Below, in pieces: positions 46,517-59,035 of a DNA stretch of 64,000 bases; positions within the stretch are counted from its first letter, which is position 1; each line of letters opens with the position of its first letter. The position numbers and the translations under genes were made by a program. Origin of the DNA: an uncultured Clostridia bacterium. Lineage in GTDB: Bacteria; Bacillota; Clostridia; Oscillospirales; Acutalibacteraceae. The stretch lies in the NCBI GenBank assembly GCA_905235625.1, contig CAJOLX010000003.1, forward strand, positions 1-64,000, in the 5' to 3' direction. The notes beneath the pieces are model-generated. The model did not search any database and was not told where the DNA came from. It saw nothing but the letters and a program-made list of their open reading frames with translations.

Positions 46517-48246
46517 TGAAAAATAAAACCATTAAAAAAGTTATCGGCTCTCTCGGCAAATACAAAATCGCATTGATATGCGCTGTTTTGCTCTCAGCCA
46601 TCTGCGTTTTCATAGGGCTTTATATTCCCGTGCTCGCAGGCAGAGCTATAGACCTTATAATTTACTCAGACGGCGAAAAGAGAAACTATCTTTTAAAAAC
46701 TCTCGCCGAAATCGTTATTCTCGCTTTATCGGCTGCCGTATTGCAATGGATCGCGAACGCGGTCAACAATAAAATCGCTTTCGGAGCAGTCAGAGATTTA
46801 AGAAACAAAGCCATTGAGAAAATTTGCGTTTTGCCTGTTTCAAGCGTTGATAAAATGACGGCGGGCGATACGGTGAGCCGGGTAATTTCCGACGCCGACC
46901 AGCTTTCAGACGGGCTGATAATGGGCTTTTCACAGCTATTTAACGGAATACTGACCATTGTCGTTACTCTCGTGCTGATGCTTAAAATAAGCGCGAAAAT
47001 CACCCCTGCGGTCGTTTTATTAACTCCCCTTTCGCTGCTTATAGCAAAGTTTATCGCGGGCAGAACTCATTCTATGTTTAAAGCGCAGAGCGAAGAAAGA
47101 GGAAGGCAGACCCATCTCATAGACGAAGCGGTTACAAACAGAAAGGTTATCACCGCATACGGCGCCGAAAAGGAATTCAGCGAAAAATTCAAAGAAATTA
47201 ACAATTCATACGCCGATAAATCTTTAAAAGCGGTTTTTTATTCTTCTTTAACAAATCCTTCAACAAGGTTTGTAAATAACATAATTTACGCAGCGGTCGC
47301 GTTTTTCGGCGCTCTGCTTTGTCTCGGCGGCTCAATGACAGTCGGCGGCTTAACGATTTTTCTCTCATATTCGGGTCAATACGCGAAGCCGTTTAACGAA
47401 ATATCCGGCGTTATCGCAGAGTTTCAGAACGCCCTCGCCTGCGCTGAAAGACTTTTTGAGCTGATAGAATCTCCCGCCGAAAAGCCCGATAAACCAAATT
47501 CAATCGAAATAAAAAGCTCACGGGGAAACGTTGAATTCAGCGACATAACGTTTTCTTATGACAAAAGCTCGAAGCTCATTGAAAACCTTAATTTCAGCGT
47601 AAAAGAAGGCATGCAGGCGGCAATAGTCGGCCCGACAGGATGCGGAAAAACAACGGTAATAAACCTGCTGATGAGGTTTTATGACGTTGATAACGGCAAA
47701 ATATCGGTTGACGGAAACGACACCCGTGACATAACGAGATCGTCGCTCAGAAGCGTTTGCGGAATGATGCTTCAGGAAACTTGGATCAAAACGGCGACTG
47801 TCAGAGAAAATATCGCGATAGGAAAGCCCGGAGCGTCGCTTTCCGAAATTATAAGCGCCGCTAAAACCGCCAATGCGGACTCTTTCATCAGAAAGCTGCC
47901 TAAGGGATATGACACGGTTATTTCCGATGATACGGGCGGGCTTTCGCAGGGTCAAAAACAGCTTCTCTGCCTTTCAAGGCTGTTTCTCTGTATGCCGGAT
48001 ATCGTAATTCTTGACGAAGCGACGTCTTCGATAGATACCGTAACCGAAATCAAAATCCGCAGCGCCGTAAAATCGCTGACGGTCGGAAAGACCTCTTTTA
48101 TAGTCGCTCACAGGCTGTCAACCGTTAAAAATTCCGATTTGATACTCGTTATGAAAGACGGCGACGTAATTGAGCAGGGAACGCATGACGAGCTGATAGC
48201 GGCAAAGGGTTTTTACAGCGAGCTGTATTCATCGAGAGTTTATTGA
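46516..48246 (+). CDS. ABC transporter ATP-binding/permease protein (second half-transporter)
   Basis: TM domain plus NBD: GPTGCGKTTVINLL, LSQGQKQLLCLSRLF, IVILDEATSSID. Confidence 0.93.
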   Translation: MKNKTIKKVIGSLGKYKIALICAVLLSAICVFIGLYIPVLAGRAIDLIIYSDGEKRNYLLKTLAEIVILALSAAVLQWIANAVNNKIAFGAVRDLRNKAIEKICVLPVSSVDKMTAGDTVSRVISDADQLSDGLIMGFSQLFNGILTIVVTLVLMLKISAKITPAVVLLTPLSLLIAKFIAGRTHSMFKAQSEERGRQTHLIDEAVTNRKVITAYGAEKEFSEKFKEINNSYADKSLKAVFYSSLTNPSTRFVNNIIYAAVAFFGALLCLGGSMTVGGLTIFLSYSGQYAKPFNEISGVIAEFQNALACAERLFELIESPAEKPDKPNSIEIKSSRGNVEFSDITFSYDKSSKLIENLNFSVKEGMQAAIVGPTGCGKTTVINLLMRFYDVDNGKISVDGNDTRDITRSSLRSVCGMMLQETWIKTATVRENIAIGKPGASLSEIISAAKTANADSFIRKLPKGYDTVISDDTGGLSQGQKQLLCLSRLFLCMPDIVILDEATSSIDTVTEIKIRSAVKSLTVGKTSFIVAHRLSTVKNSDLILVMKDGDVIEQGTHDELIAAKGFYSELYSSRVY

Positions 48247-48254
48247 TAACGTTT

Positions 48255-48302
48255 TGCTGACGCATTAAAGAGGAAAACTCATTTTCCCTTATTGCGTCAG
48301 CT
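48255..48302 (+). terminator. Terminator-like hairpin after the ABC transporter genes
   Basis: GCTGACGCA...TGCGTCAGC followed by TTAACTTTATT. Confidence 0.55.
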
Positions 48303-48346
48303 TAACTTTATTATCACATTTTAAGCATTTTGTTGCACTTTACACA

Positions 48347-48375
48347 TTGACAAAGAGTGCCTATGATACTATAAT
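48347..48375 (+). promoter_or_regulatory. Sigma70-type promoter for aconitase
   Basis: TTGACA at 48347-48352, TATAAT at 48370-48375, 17-bp spacing. Confidence 0.7.
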
Positions 48376-48406
48376 TTAGATAATTATCTTATAGGGGGAT
48401 GAATTA

Positions 48407-50341
48407 ATGGGTTATACCATAGGACAAAAGCTCATTAAAGAACACTTGCTTGAAGGAGAAATGATACCGGGCACCGAAATCGGTATCAAAATCGATCAGA
48501 CGCTTACTCAGGACGCCACCGGCACGATGGCTTATCTTGAATTTGAAGCAATGGGCATTGACAGGGTCAAAACCGAGCTGTCCGTCGCTTACATAGATCA
48601 CAACACGCTTCAAACAGGCTTTGAAAACGCCGACGACCACAGATTTATTCAGTCCGTCGCAGAAAAAAGAGGCTTGCTTTATTCAAGACCCGGCAACGGC
48701 ATTTGCCATCAGGTGCATCTTGAAAGATTCGGAAAGCCCGGCAAAACTCTTATCGGCTCCGATTCTCACACTCCCACCGGCGGCGGCATTGGTATGCTCG
48801 CAATCGGCGCGGGCGGCCTTGACGTTGCGGTAGCTATGGGCGGCGGCACTTATTACACCACGATGCCCAAGATGACTCTCGTTCGTCTTTCGGGCAAGCT
48901 CTCGCCGTGGGTGAGCGCCAAAGACGTTATTCTCGAAGTGCTCAGAATAATGAGCGTTAAGGGCGGAGTGGGCAAAATAATCGAATACGGCGGAGAAGGA
49001 GTTAAAACTCTTTCCGTGCCCGAAAGAGCCACCATCACCAACATGGGCGCAGAGCTCGGCGCAACCACTTCCGTTTTCCCGTCGGACGAAATCACAAAGC
49101 AATTCCTTGCCGCTCAGGGCAGAGAAGAAGACTGGATAGAGCTTAAGAGCGACGACGACGCTCAGTATGACGAAATAATCGACATTGACCTTTCATCCCT
49201 CGTTCCTCTTGCCGCCATGCCTCACATGCCAGACAGGGTGAAAACTGTTGAAGAAATAGGTAAAATCAAAGTTAACCAGGTTTGTATTGGCTCCTGCACA
49301 AACTCCTCTCTTGCCGATATGATGAAGGTTGCCGCCATTCTCAAGGGCAAAAAGATTGCGCCGGGCGTAAGCCTTACAATATCGCCGGGCTCCATGCAGG
49401 TGCTCAATATGCTCTCCTTAAACGGCGCACTTTCCGATATTCTTTCATCCGGCGCAAGGCTGCTTGAATGCGCCTGCGGCCCCTGCATAGGCATGGGTCA
49501 ATCGCCGAATTCCGCAGGCATATCGCTCAGAACGTTTAACAGAAACTTTGAAGGAAGATCCGGCACTGCCGACGCAGGCATTTACCTAGTAAGCCCCGAG
49601 GTTGCGGCGGCTTCCGCTCTCACCGGAGTGCTCACCGACCCCCGCACTCTCGGCGAAATGCCTTCAATAACGTTCCCCTCAAAATTCCTCATTAACGACA
49701 ATATGATAATAAAGCCCGCCAGCAAAGAAGACGCGGACAAGGTTGAGATAATTTACGGCCCCAATATTAAGCCCTTCCCCTCAAGCACGGATCTTCCCGA
49801 AAGCATCGAGGCGAAAGCGGTGCTCAAGGTCGGCGACAATATCACCACCGACCACATTATGCCCGCCGGCGCAAAGATACTCCCCTACCGTTCAAACATC
49901 CCCTATCTTTCAAACTTCTGCTTCAGACAGTGCGATGAAAAATTCGCAGAGCACTGCAAACAGGCAGGCAGCGGAATTATTATCGGCGGCTCAAATTACG
50001 GCCAGGGCTCATCGAGAGAGCATGCGGCTCTCGTGCCCCTTTATCTCGGCATAAAGGCGGTTATAACAAAATCCTTTGCGAGAATCCACCTTGCCAATCT
50101 TATTAACGCCGGCATTATGCCTTACACTTTCGCAAATCCCGACGATTATGATAAGATTGACACGGGCGACGAGCTTGCTCTTATTGACGTGAGAAACAAG
50201 ATAATTAACGGCGACAAGGTTTATCTCACCAACAAGACCAAGGGCGAAGAATACGAGCTTAATTACGATTATTCCGACAGGCAGAAGGCTATGATCCTTG
50301 CCGGCGGACTGCTCAATTACACAAAAAATAATTCCAAGTGA
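48407..50341 (+). CDS. Aconitate hydratase
   Basis: IGSDSHTPTGGGIGMLAIGAGGLDVA; IGSCTNSSLADM; CACGPCIGMGQSP; GGSNYGQGSSREHAALVPLYLG. Confidence 0.94.
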   Translation: MGYTIGQKLIKEHLLEGEMIPGTEIGIKIDQTLTQDATGTMAYLEFEAMGIDRVKTELSVAYIDHNTLQTGFENADDHRFIQSVAEKRGLLYSRPGNGICHQVHLERFGKPGKTLIGSDSHTPTGGGIGMLAIGAGGLDVAVAMGGGTYYTTMPKMTLVRLSGKLSPWVSAKDVILEVLRIMSVKGGVGKIIEYGGEGVKTLSVPERATITNMGAELGATTSVFPSDEITKQFLAAQGREEDWIELKSDDDAQYDEIIDIDLSSLVPLAAMPHMPDRVKTVEEIGKIKVNQVCIGSCTNSSLADMMKVAAILKGKKIAPGVSLTISPGSMQVLNMLSLNGALSDILSSGARLLECACGPCIGMGQSPNSAGISLRTFNRNFEGRSGTADAGIYLVSPEVAAASALTGVLTDPRTLGEMPSITFPSKFLINDNMIIKPASKEDADKVEIIYGPNIKPFPSSTDLPESIEAKAVLKVGDNITTDHIMPAGAKILPYRSNIPYLSNFCFRQCDEKFAEHCKQAGSGIIIGGSNYGQGSSREHAALVPLYLGIKAVITKSFARIHLANLINAGIMPYTFANPDDYDKIDTGDELALIDVRNKIINGDKVYLTNKTKGEEYELNYDYSDRQKAMILAGGLLNYTKNNSK

Positions 50342-50352
50342 GGTTTTAGTAA

Positions 50353-51516
50353 ATGACTGATAAACAAATCAATGAAGCTGCCGAAAAATTCATACAGCTC
50401 ATTAAGGAACAGGACGAAAGAAGCGAAAGAATAAAGGCGCAGGGAGATTTTATTGATTATTCTTCGCTTGACCGAATCATCATAGGCGTTTGCGGCGGCG
50501 ACGGCATCGGCCCCATCATCACAAACGAATCCGCAAGAGTGCTTGCGTTTTTGCTGAAAGATGAAGTTGAAGCGGGCAAGGTTGTTTTTAAGACCATCGA
50601 CGGCCTCACTATTGAAAACAGAGTAAAAGCCAACAAAGCGATACCCGATGACGTTATGGAGCAGCTTAAGCAGTGCCACGTTATTCTCAAAGGGCCCACC
50701 ACCACCCCTCAGGCGGGCGACCCCTGGCCCAACATTGAGAGCGCAAACGTTGCGATGCGCAAGGCTCTTGACCTTTTTGCAAACGTAAGACCCGTTAAGG
50801 TGCCCGAAGAAGGAATTGACTGGACCTTCTTCCGCGAAAACACCGAGGGCGCTTACGCAGTGGGTTCAAAGGGCATCAACGTTACCGATGACCTTGCGAT
50901 GGACTTTGTAGTGACCACCACCGAAGGCTCCGAAAGAATTGCGAAGCTCGCTTACGAATACGCGAGAAAGAATAAGAAAGACAGAGTTTCGATTATTCAG
51001 AAAGCAAACATTATTAAGACTACCGACGGCAAGTTCCTCAACATCGCCAAAAACATAGGCAAGGATTACCCCGAAATCACAACGGACGAATGGTATATTG
51101 ACATCACCACCGCAAAGCTCATTGACAAAAAGAGAAGAACCGATTTCAAGGTGTTCGTTCTTCCCAACCTTTACGGCGACATAATCACCGATGAAGCAGC
51201 CGAATTCATGGGCGGCGTGGGCACGGCGGGCAGCGCAAACATAGGCAAGAAATACGCTATGTTTGAGGCTATCCACGGCTCCGCTCCGAGAATGATAAAG
51301 GAAGGCAGAGGTCAATACGCAGATCCCTGCTCAATGCTCAGAGCTTCCGTAATGCTTCTCTCTCATATCGGCAAGCAGGAACAGGCAGATAAGCTTGAGA
51401 GAGCGCTCGACATCTGCATGTATGAAGAAAAGAAAATCGGCATAACCGGCAGAAGCGACGGATGCACCTGCGAAGAATTCGGCAATTACGTAATGGAAAC
51501 TTTAAGCAATCTTTAA
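50353..51516 (+). CDS. Isocitrate/isopropylmalate-family dehydrogenase, probable isocitrate dehydrogenase
   Basis: GVCGGDGIGPIITNESARVL; FFRENTEGAYAVGSKGINV; LPNLYGDIITDEAAEFMGGVGTAGSANIG; AMFEAIHGSAPRM. Confidence 0.9.
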   Translation: MTDKQINEAAEKFIQLIKEQDERSERIKAQGDFIDYSSLDRIIIGVCGGDGIGPIITNESARVLAFLLKDEVEAGKVVFKTIDGLTIENRVKANKAIPDDVMEQLKQCHVILKGPTTTPQAGDPWPNIESANVAMRKALDLFANVRPVKVPEEGIDWTFFRENTEGAYAVGSKGINVTDDLAMDFVVTTTEGSERIAKLAYEYARKNKKDRVSIIQKANIIKTTDGKFLNIAKNIGKDYPEITTDEWYIDITTAKLIDKKRRTDFKVFVLPNLYGDIITDEAAEFMGGVGTAGSANIGKKYAMFEAIHGSAPRMIKEGRGQYADPCSMLRASVMLLSHIGKQEQADKLERALDICMYEEKKIGITGRSDGCTCEEFGNYVMETLSNL

Positions 51517-51534
51517 TAAACGAGTGAGGTTTTT

Positions 51535-53235
51535 ATGAAAAAAACGTTATCAATCGCTTTGGCGATACTGATGAGCTTTTCAATACTTACTGTCGCGTTT
51601 GCGGAAAACAATTTGCCTTCAAGCTACAGCTCGGTTGATGAAGGCTACGTAACGAGCGTAAAGGATCAGGATATATCTTCGATTTGCGCCGCATACGCCT
51701 GTGTAAGCTGCATTGAAAGCGATTACATCAAGAAAGGCTACGGCACTAAAGACGACACGGATTTTTCCGAAGTGTTCTTTTACTGGAGCTCCTTGTACAG
51801 CTACTGCTCGGATGAATCCTCCGGTTATTTCGGCGACGGATTGGATGCTTTTGAAGGCTATGTAGATTACGATGCCGGTCTTTACGCGGCGGAGTATCTT
51901 TCTTCTCTCAAAACCGATACCGCAATCGCTTATGAAAAAGACTTCCCCACCGAGCTGCTTTATTCCGATAACGCAGACAGCTTTGCCGAGGCTTCCAAAT
52001 ACAGCACCGGCTGCAACGTGAGAGTTGACGAAGTTGTTCTTTTTGATTCCTATGACACAACTAACGTTAAGAAATGGGTCAAGGAGCACGGCGCGGCTTT
52101 CGTGGGTTATTACTCTGACAAATACTACTCAAACGGCGGCAATACTACCGCCTACACTTTCAGCCTGTTCGGGCTTCCCAATCATCTTGTGACCATAGTC
52201 GGCTGGGACGATAACTTCAAGGCAGAAGGCTTCGGCTCATCAATTATTATGCCCAGAAAGGGAGCATGGCTTTGCAAAAACAGCTGGGGCGAAGAATGGG
52301 GAGATAACGGTTATTTCTGGCTTCCCTACAACTACAGCAGCATTGACAGCATCGGCGGACTTTCCGTTTATCTTAACGACGAATGCACCGACAGATATTC
52401 GTATAACGGAATGACGTCTTATACCAATACTCCCGACGGAGTCAATAAGTGCGCAAATTATTTCACAGCCCGTCACAGCGGCGACATTACGAAATTCGCC
52501 TACTTCGGCTACGAAAACATGGTTGTAACGCTCAGCCTTTATGAGGATAACGGAGATAAAGTTCCCGACAGCGGCGAGCTTCTCGCTAAAACAGAAACTC
52601 ATTCCGATTATTTCGGATATCACTTTGTCGATATACCCGAGCCTTATCAAATTGAAGAAGGGCAGTCCTTCTGGGTAGTTGTTTCTTTCGACGATTATTA
52701 TTTGCTTGAGTTTGAATCATTCGAAGCAACAAATGACCGCGAAGGCGAGAGCTTCATGCTTCAAAACGGCGAATGGAAAGATCTTGACGAATCCGATCAG
52801 TACGGCAACGTTCCTGTTGACGTTGTTTTGCTTACCGAGCACAAGTACGGCGAGCCGGTAACCGTTGACCCGGTTTGCGAAACCGACGGTTACACGAGAA
52901 TTTCATGCGAAATCTGCGGCAAATCAATTAACACTCCCATCCCCGCTCCCGGTTATCACACCTACGGCGAATGGACTGAAGAAATTGAAATCTCCGAGGA
53001 TCGCCCCGGGCTTTACAAGAGAGTTTGCGAAGTATGCGAAAACGAAGAGTATAAAATGGTTTACGCAGACGGCAGCGAAGTTGCGATAGACTCCGACGAA
53101 GTATACTTTAACCTTTATTTCGGAGGCGATTCATCGGGTTCTTTCAATCTGTTTGAGTCAATTCTGTCGTTCTTCGCGCACCTGGCGAGCCTTATCAGAG
53201 AAAGATTATTCATACTTAATCTCTTCATGTTCTGA
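51535..53235 (+). CDS. Secreted papain-like (C1) peptidase with lectin-like and CxxC modules
   Basis: Signal peptide; VTSVKDQDISSICAAYACVSCIES, NHLVTIVGWDDNF, WLCKNSWGEEWGDNGYFWLPY; C-terminal CEICGKS and CEVCENE. Confidence 0.88.
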   Translation: MKKTLSIALAILMSFSILTVAFAENNLPSSYSSVDEGYVTSVKDQDISSICAAYACVSCIESDYIKKGYGTKDDTDFSEVFFYWSSLYSYCSDESSGYFGDGLDAFEGYVDYDAGLYAAEYLSSLKTDTAIAYEKDFPTELLYSDNADSFAEASKYSTGCNVRVDEVVLFDSYDTTNVKKWVKEHGAAFVGYYSDKYYSNGGNTTAYTFSLFGLPNHLVTIVGWDDNFKAEGFGSSIIMPRKGAWLCKNSWGEEWGDNGYFWLPYNYSSIDSIGGLSVYLNDECTDRYSYNGMTSYTNTPDGVNKCANYFTARHSGDITKFAYFGYENMVVTLSLYEDNGDKVPDSGELLAKTETHSDYFGYHFVDIPEPYQIEEGQSFWVVVSFDDYYLLEFESFEATNDREGESFMLQNGEWKDLDESDQYGNVPVDVVLLTEHKYGEPVTVDPVCETDGYTRISCEICGKSINTPIPAPGYHTYGEWTEEIEISEDRPGLYKRVCEVCENEEYKMVYADGSEVAIDSDEVYFNLYFGGDSSGSFNLFESILSFFAHLASLIRERLFILNLFMF

Positions 53236-53264
53236 TAAATCAAATATTTAAATTCTGCGGCATT

Positions 53265-53300
53265 TCTCCGGTATCTCCATTAAGAGATACCGGAGCATTA
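53265..53300. terminator. Hairpin between the C1 peptidase and the ATP synthase operon
   Basis: CTCCGGTATCTC-cattaa-GAGATACCGGAG. Confidence 0.55.
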
Positions 53301-53347
53301 TAATATAAATTGCAAAAGCAAATTTCATCGAAAGGAGTGAAATTTGG

Positions 53348-54190
53348 TTGAGTAAAAAGCGAAAAATTGTAAGCCTTACAATTTTCTTTGCAATTGTAGC
53401 TTTGCTGATTATAGGAATTGTCTTAACAAACGGCAAAGCTGCCAATGAAGAAACGATAAAAGAAGTTATGCGAGACGCCGTGCTGCACGAAAATAATAAA
53501 ATTAACTTATTCGGCGTTATCGAAGTAAATCCCGGGCTTATATCCGCTTTTATTGTTTCCGGCGCGCTGATAATATTCGCGCTGATAGTAAGGATTTTCG
53601 TAATACCGAAATTTACTCTTGTGCCGGGTAAATTTCAATACGGGCTTGAAAAAACAGTGGGGCTTTTCAGCAGTATATCGGAAGAAAACAGCCCGCATAA
53701 ATCTTATTTCATCGGCGGATATATTTTCGTGGCGGGCATATATATTTTCATAAGCACTCTGTTTGAGCTGCTCGGGCTTCAGGCTATAACGACGACCGGC
53801 TCACACGTTATTTTGCCCGCTCCCCTTTCCGATATTAACGGCGCGATCGCAATGGGCGTTTTGTCTTACGGCGTAATTCTTTTCGGCGGTCTTATTAACG
53901 CAGGACCTAAAGGGATGCTGAACGCTTTAAAAGATTTTTCATTGCCCATTTCAATGAGCTTCAGATTATTCGGAGCTCTGCTTTCCGGCGCGCTCGTAAC
54001 CGAGCTCGTTTATTACTATCAGTTAACGAGCATACTCTTACCCATAATCGTGGGCATACTTTTCACGCTGCTTCACGCTTTTATTCAGGCATACGTTCTG
54101 ATAACTCTCGTTTCGATATTCTACGGTGAATCGAGCGAAAGAAAACCCAAAAAGCAAAAAACAAAGAAAAGAGGAAAAATCAATGAATAG
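53348..54190 (+). CDS. atpB: F-type ATP synthase subunit a
   Basis: Multi-TM; PISMSFRLFGALLSGALVTELVYYY; LLHAFIQAYVLITLVSIFYGE; TTG start after AAAGGAG. Confidence 0.92.
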   Translation: MSKKRKIVSLTIFFAIVALLIIGIVLTNGKAANEETIKEVMRDAVLHENNKINLFGVIEVNPGLISAFIVSGALIIFALIVRIFVIPKFTLVPGKFQYGLEKTVGLFSSISEENSPHKSYFIGGYIFVAGIYIFISTLFELLGLQAITTTGSHVILPAPLSDINGAIAMGVLSYGVILFGGLINAGPKGMLNALKDFSLPISMSFRLFGALLSGALVTELVYYYQLTSILLPIIVGILFTLLHAFIQAYVLITLVSIFYGESSERKPKKQKTKKRGKINE

Positions 54191-54566
54191 AAAAATCAAA
54201 ATTATTTTTTCGGTTATCTCGCTTATCATAATTCTTTCGGCGCTCGCAGTGCCCGCATTTGCGGCAAATGAGAGCAAAGAAGCATCGGAAACCGTAAGCG
54301 CCGAAGCGGCTGAACAGGCCGAAGAGCAAAACGATTCTTCCGTTACAAAATCAAAGGCTTTCGCTGCGGCGGTTCTTGTTGCGCTCGCAAGCAGCGCAGG
54401 CGCAATAGGCATGAGCATAGCCGTTAAATCCGCTTCAAACGGTATATCGCGCCAGCCCGAAGCTTCCGGCGACATCAGAACGAACACCATGCTCGGCCTC
54501 GTCTTTATTGAGACGGCAATCATTTACGCTCTTATAGTTGCAATTCTCATTATTTTCGTGCTTTGA
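54183..54566 (+). CDS. atpE: F-type ATP synthase subunit c with N-terminal signal-peptide-like extension
   Basis: MNRKIKIIFSVISLIIILSALAVPAFAANESKEASETVSAEAAEQAEEQ... then c-ring hairpin AAVLVALASSAGAIGMSIAVKSASNGISRQPEASGDIRTNTMLGLVFIETAIIYALIVAILIIFVL. Confidence 0.88.
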   Translation: MNRKIKIIFSVISLIIILSALAVPAFAANESKEASETVSAEAAEQAEEQNDSSVTKSKAFAAAVLVALASSAGAIGMSIAVKSASNGISRQPEASGDIRTNTMLGLVFIETAIIYALIVAILIIFVL

Positions 54567-54581
54567 TAAGGAGAATACCTT

Positions 54582-55073
54582 ATGCCTTTGAATATTGATT
54601 TACAGCAAGTGCTTCTTCACATGCTGAACTTCACCATCCTGTTTTTTGCTCTGTATTTCCTTTTGTATAAACCGATTAAAAAATTCAACAGCAAAAGAGC
54701 GGATTATTTTAAAGAAATGGAAGCAAAATCGGGCGGAATGCTTGAAGAAGCCAATAAAATAAAGGATGAATATGAGGCTAAAATGGCAAAAGCGGACGAA
54801 GAAATCGAAAAGATGAAAGAATCTGCCGCGGACGAAGCCTCTAAAAAATCCGAAAAAATAATCACCAACGCAAAACAGGAAGCAAATTCCATTATACTCC
54901 AGGCAAAAACGAGGGCTAACAAAGAAAAGAAAGCGATACTGTCTTCCGCCAACAAGGAAATACGCGACCTTGCGGAGCAAGCCGCCGAAAAAATCGTTAT
55001 GGAGGGCACTCTCGAATCTTACGAGAGCTTTCTTGACTCTGTTGACATACCCGAATCGGAAGAGAATGAATAA
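54582..55073 (+). CDS. atpF: F-type ATP synthase subunit b
   Basis: INIDLQQ-like start, single TM then long charged helix; located between subunit c and alpha genes. Confidence 0.9.
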   Translation: MPLNIDLQQVLLHMLNFTILFFALYFLLYKPIKKFNSKRADYFKEMEAKSGGMLEEANKIKDEYEAKMAKADEEIEKMKESAADEASKKSEKIITNAKQEANSIILQAKTRANKEKKAILSSANKEIRDLAEQAAEKIVMEGTLESYESFLDSVDIPESEENE

Positions 55074-55075
55074 GC

Positions 55076-56795
55076 ATGGAAACTACTGAAAACAAAGCAA
55101 TTTTATATGCGGATAAAATGCCCTCTCCCGAGCAAGCCGAGCGTTTTGTTAAGTTCTTAAAGAGCAAACACAACGTCGACGGCTATGATTTTGTTGAAGA
55201 CTCCGGCATTAAAGACGGCTTTAAGCTGATTGTCGGCGACGAAATTTACGACTGGACTAACGAGGGCAGATTAAGGCAGCTTAAAAATTTCATCAGCTCT
55301 CTTAAAAGCGAAGAAAACTACGCCCCTCTGCTGAAGGATGCGGTTATCAATTGGAAACCCGACGCCGTAAAAGAAGAAATCGGCACTGTCACGAAGGTCG
55401 GCGACGATATAGCTACCGTCAGCGGCCTTGAAAGCGCCGAATACGGCGAAATACTCCTCTTTGAAAACGGAGTCAAAGGCCTTGTGCAAGACCTCAGAGA
55501 AAATGAAATCGGATGCATTCTTTTTGACCAGGAGCAAATCGTTACCCAAGGGTGCAGAGTTTCAAGAACCAATAAGGCGGCAGGTATGCCCGTGGGCGAG
55601 GAATTTATCGGCAGAGTAATCGACTCTCTCGGCAATCCTTTGGATAACGGCCCGGCTATTAAGACCGAAACTTATTACCCTATTGAGCATCACGCTCCGA
55701 GCATTATTGACAGACAGCCCGTTAACTCCCCTCTTGAAACGGGAATTCTCGCAATAGACGCGATGTTCCCAATAGGCAGAGGGCAGAGAGAGCTTATAAT
55801 CGGCGACAGGCAGACGGGCAAAACAGCGATAGCCCTTGACACGATTATAAATCAAAACGGCAAAGGCGTTATCTGCATTTACGTCGCTATAGGTCAAAAG
55901 GCAAGCTCGGTTGCAAACATCGTGAATACGCTCGATAAATTCGGCGCCATGAGTTACACCACTGTCATTGCCTCAACCGCTTCGGACCCCGCTCCCCTGC
56001 AATACATAGCCCCTTATTCCGGCTGCAGCCTTGCGGAGTATTTTATGAATCTCGGCCACGACGTGCTGATAATCTATGACGATTTGTCAAAGCACGCCGT
56101 AGCTTACAGAACTCTCAGCCTGCTTCTTGAAAGAACGCCGGGCAGAGAGGCTTATCCGGGCGACATATTTTATCTTCACTCAAGGCTTTTGGAAAGGTCC
56201 GCTCACATGTCAATCGGCAAGGGCGGCGGCAGCATAACCGCGCTGCCCATAGTTGAAACGCAGTCCGGCGACGTTTCCGCTTACATACCGACCAACGTAA
56301 TTTCAATTACGGACGGTCAGATTTATCTTGAAAGCGACCTGTTTTACAGCGGTCAGAGGCCTGCCGTAAACGTCGGTCTTTCGGTTTCGAGAGTCGGCGG
56401 CAGCGCACAGGCTAAATCAGTTAAGAAATCAAGCGGCAATTTAAGGATAGACCTTGCTCAGTACAGAGAAATGGCGGCGTTCAATCAGTTCGCCGGCAGC
56501 CTTGACGAATCGACAAAAAGGCAGCTCGATTACGGCAAGATACTTATGAAAATTCTTAACCAGAAGCAGTATCATCCGTATCCGAGGCACAGCATAGTGA
56601 TAATCCTTGTTTCGGCTCTCGCTCACTGCTATGACGGCATTGACCCTCAAAACGTGCCTGCAATTATAGATGAGGTTTGCGAAGAGGCGGAGAAGGAATT
56701 ATCCTCCGTTTGCAGAGCTATTGACGAAGACGGAGAGCTCACTGCCGAAATGAAAAAGCAGATAATCGAAACAGCCGCCTCAGTGGTGAACAGAA

Positions 56796-56803
<8 letters not shown>
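55076..56803 (+). CDS. atpA: F-type ATP synthase subunit alpha with about 75-aa N-terminal extension
   Basis: EEIGTVTKVGDDIATVSGLESAEYGEILLF; GDRQTGKTAIALDTIINQ; ISITDGQIYLESDLFYSGQRPAVNVGLSVSRVGGSAQ; 575 aa. Confidence 0.95.
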
Positions 56804-59035
<2,232 letters not shown>

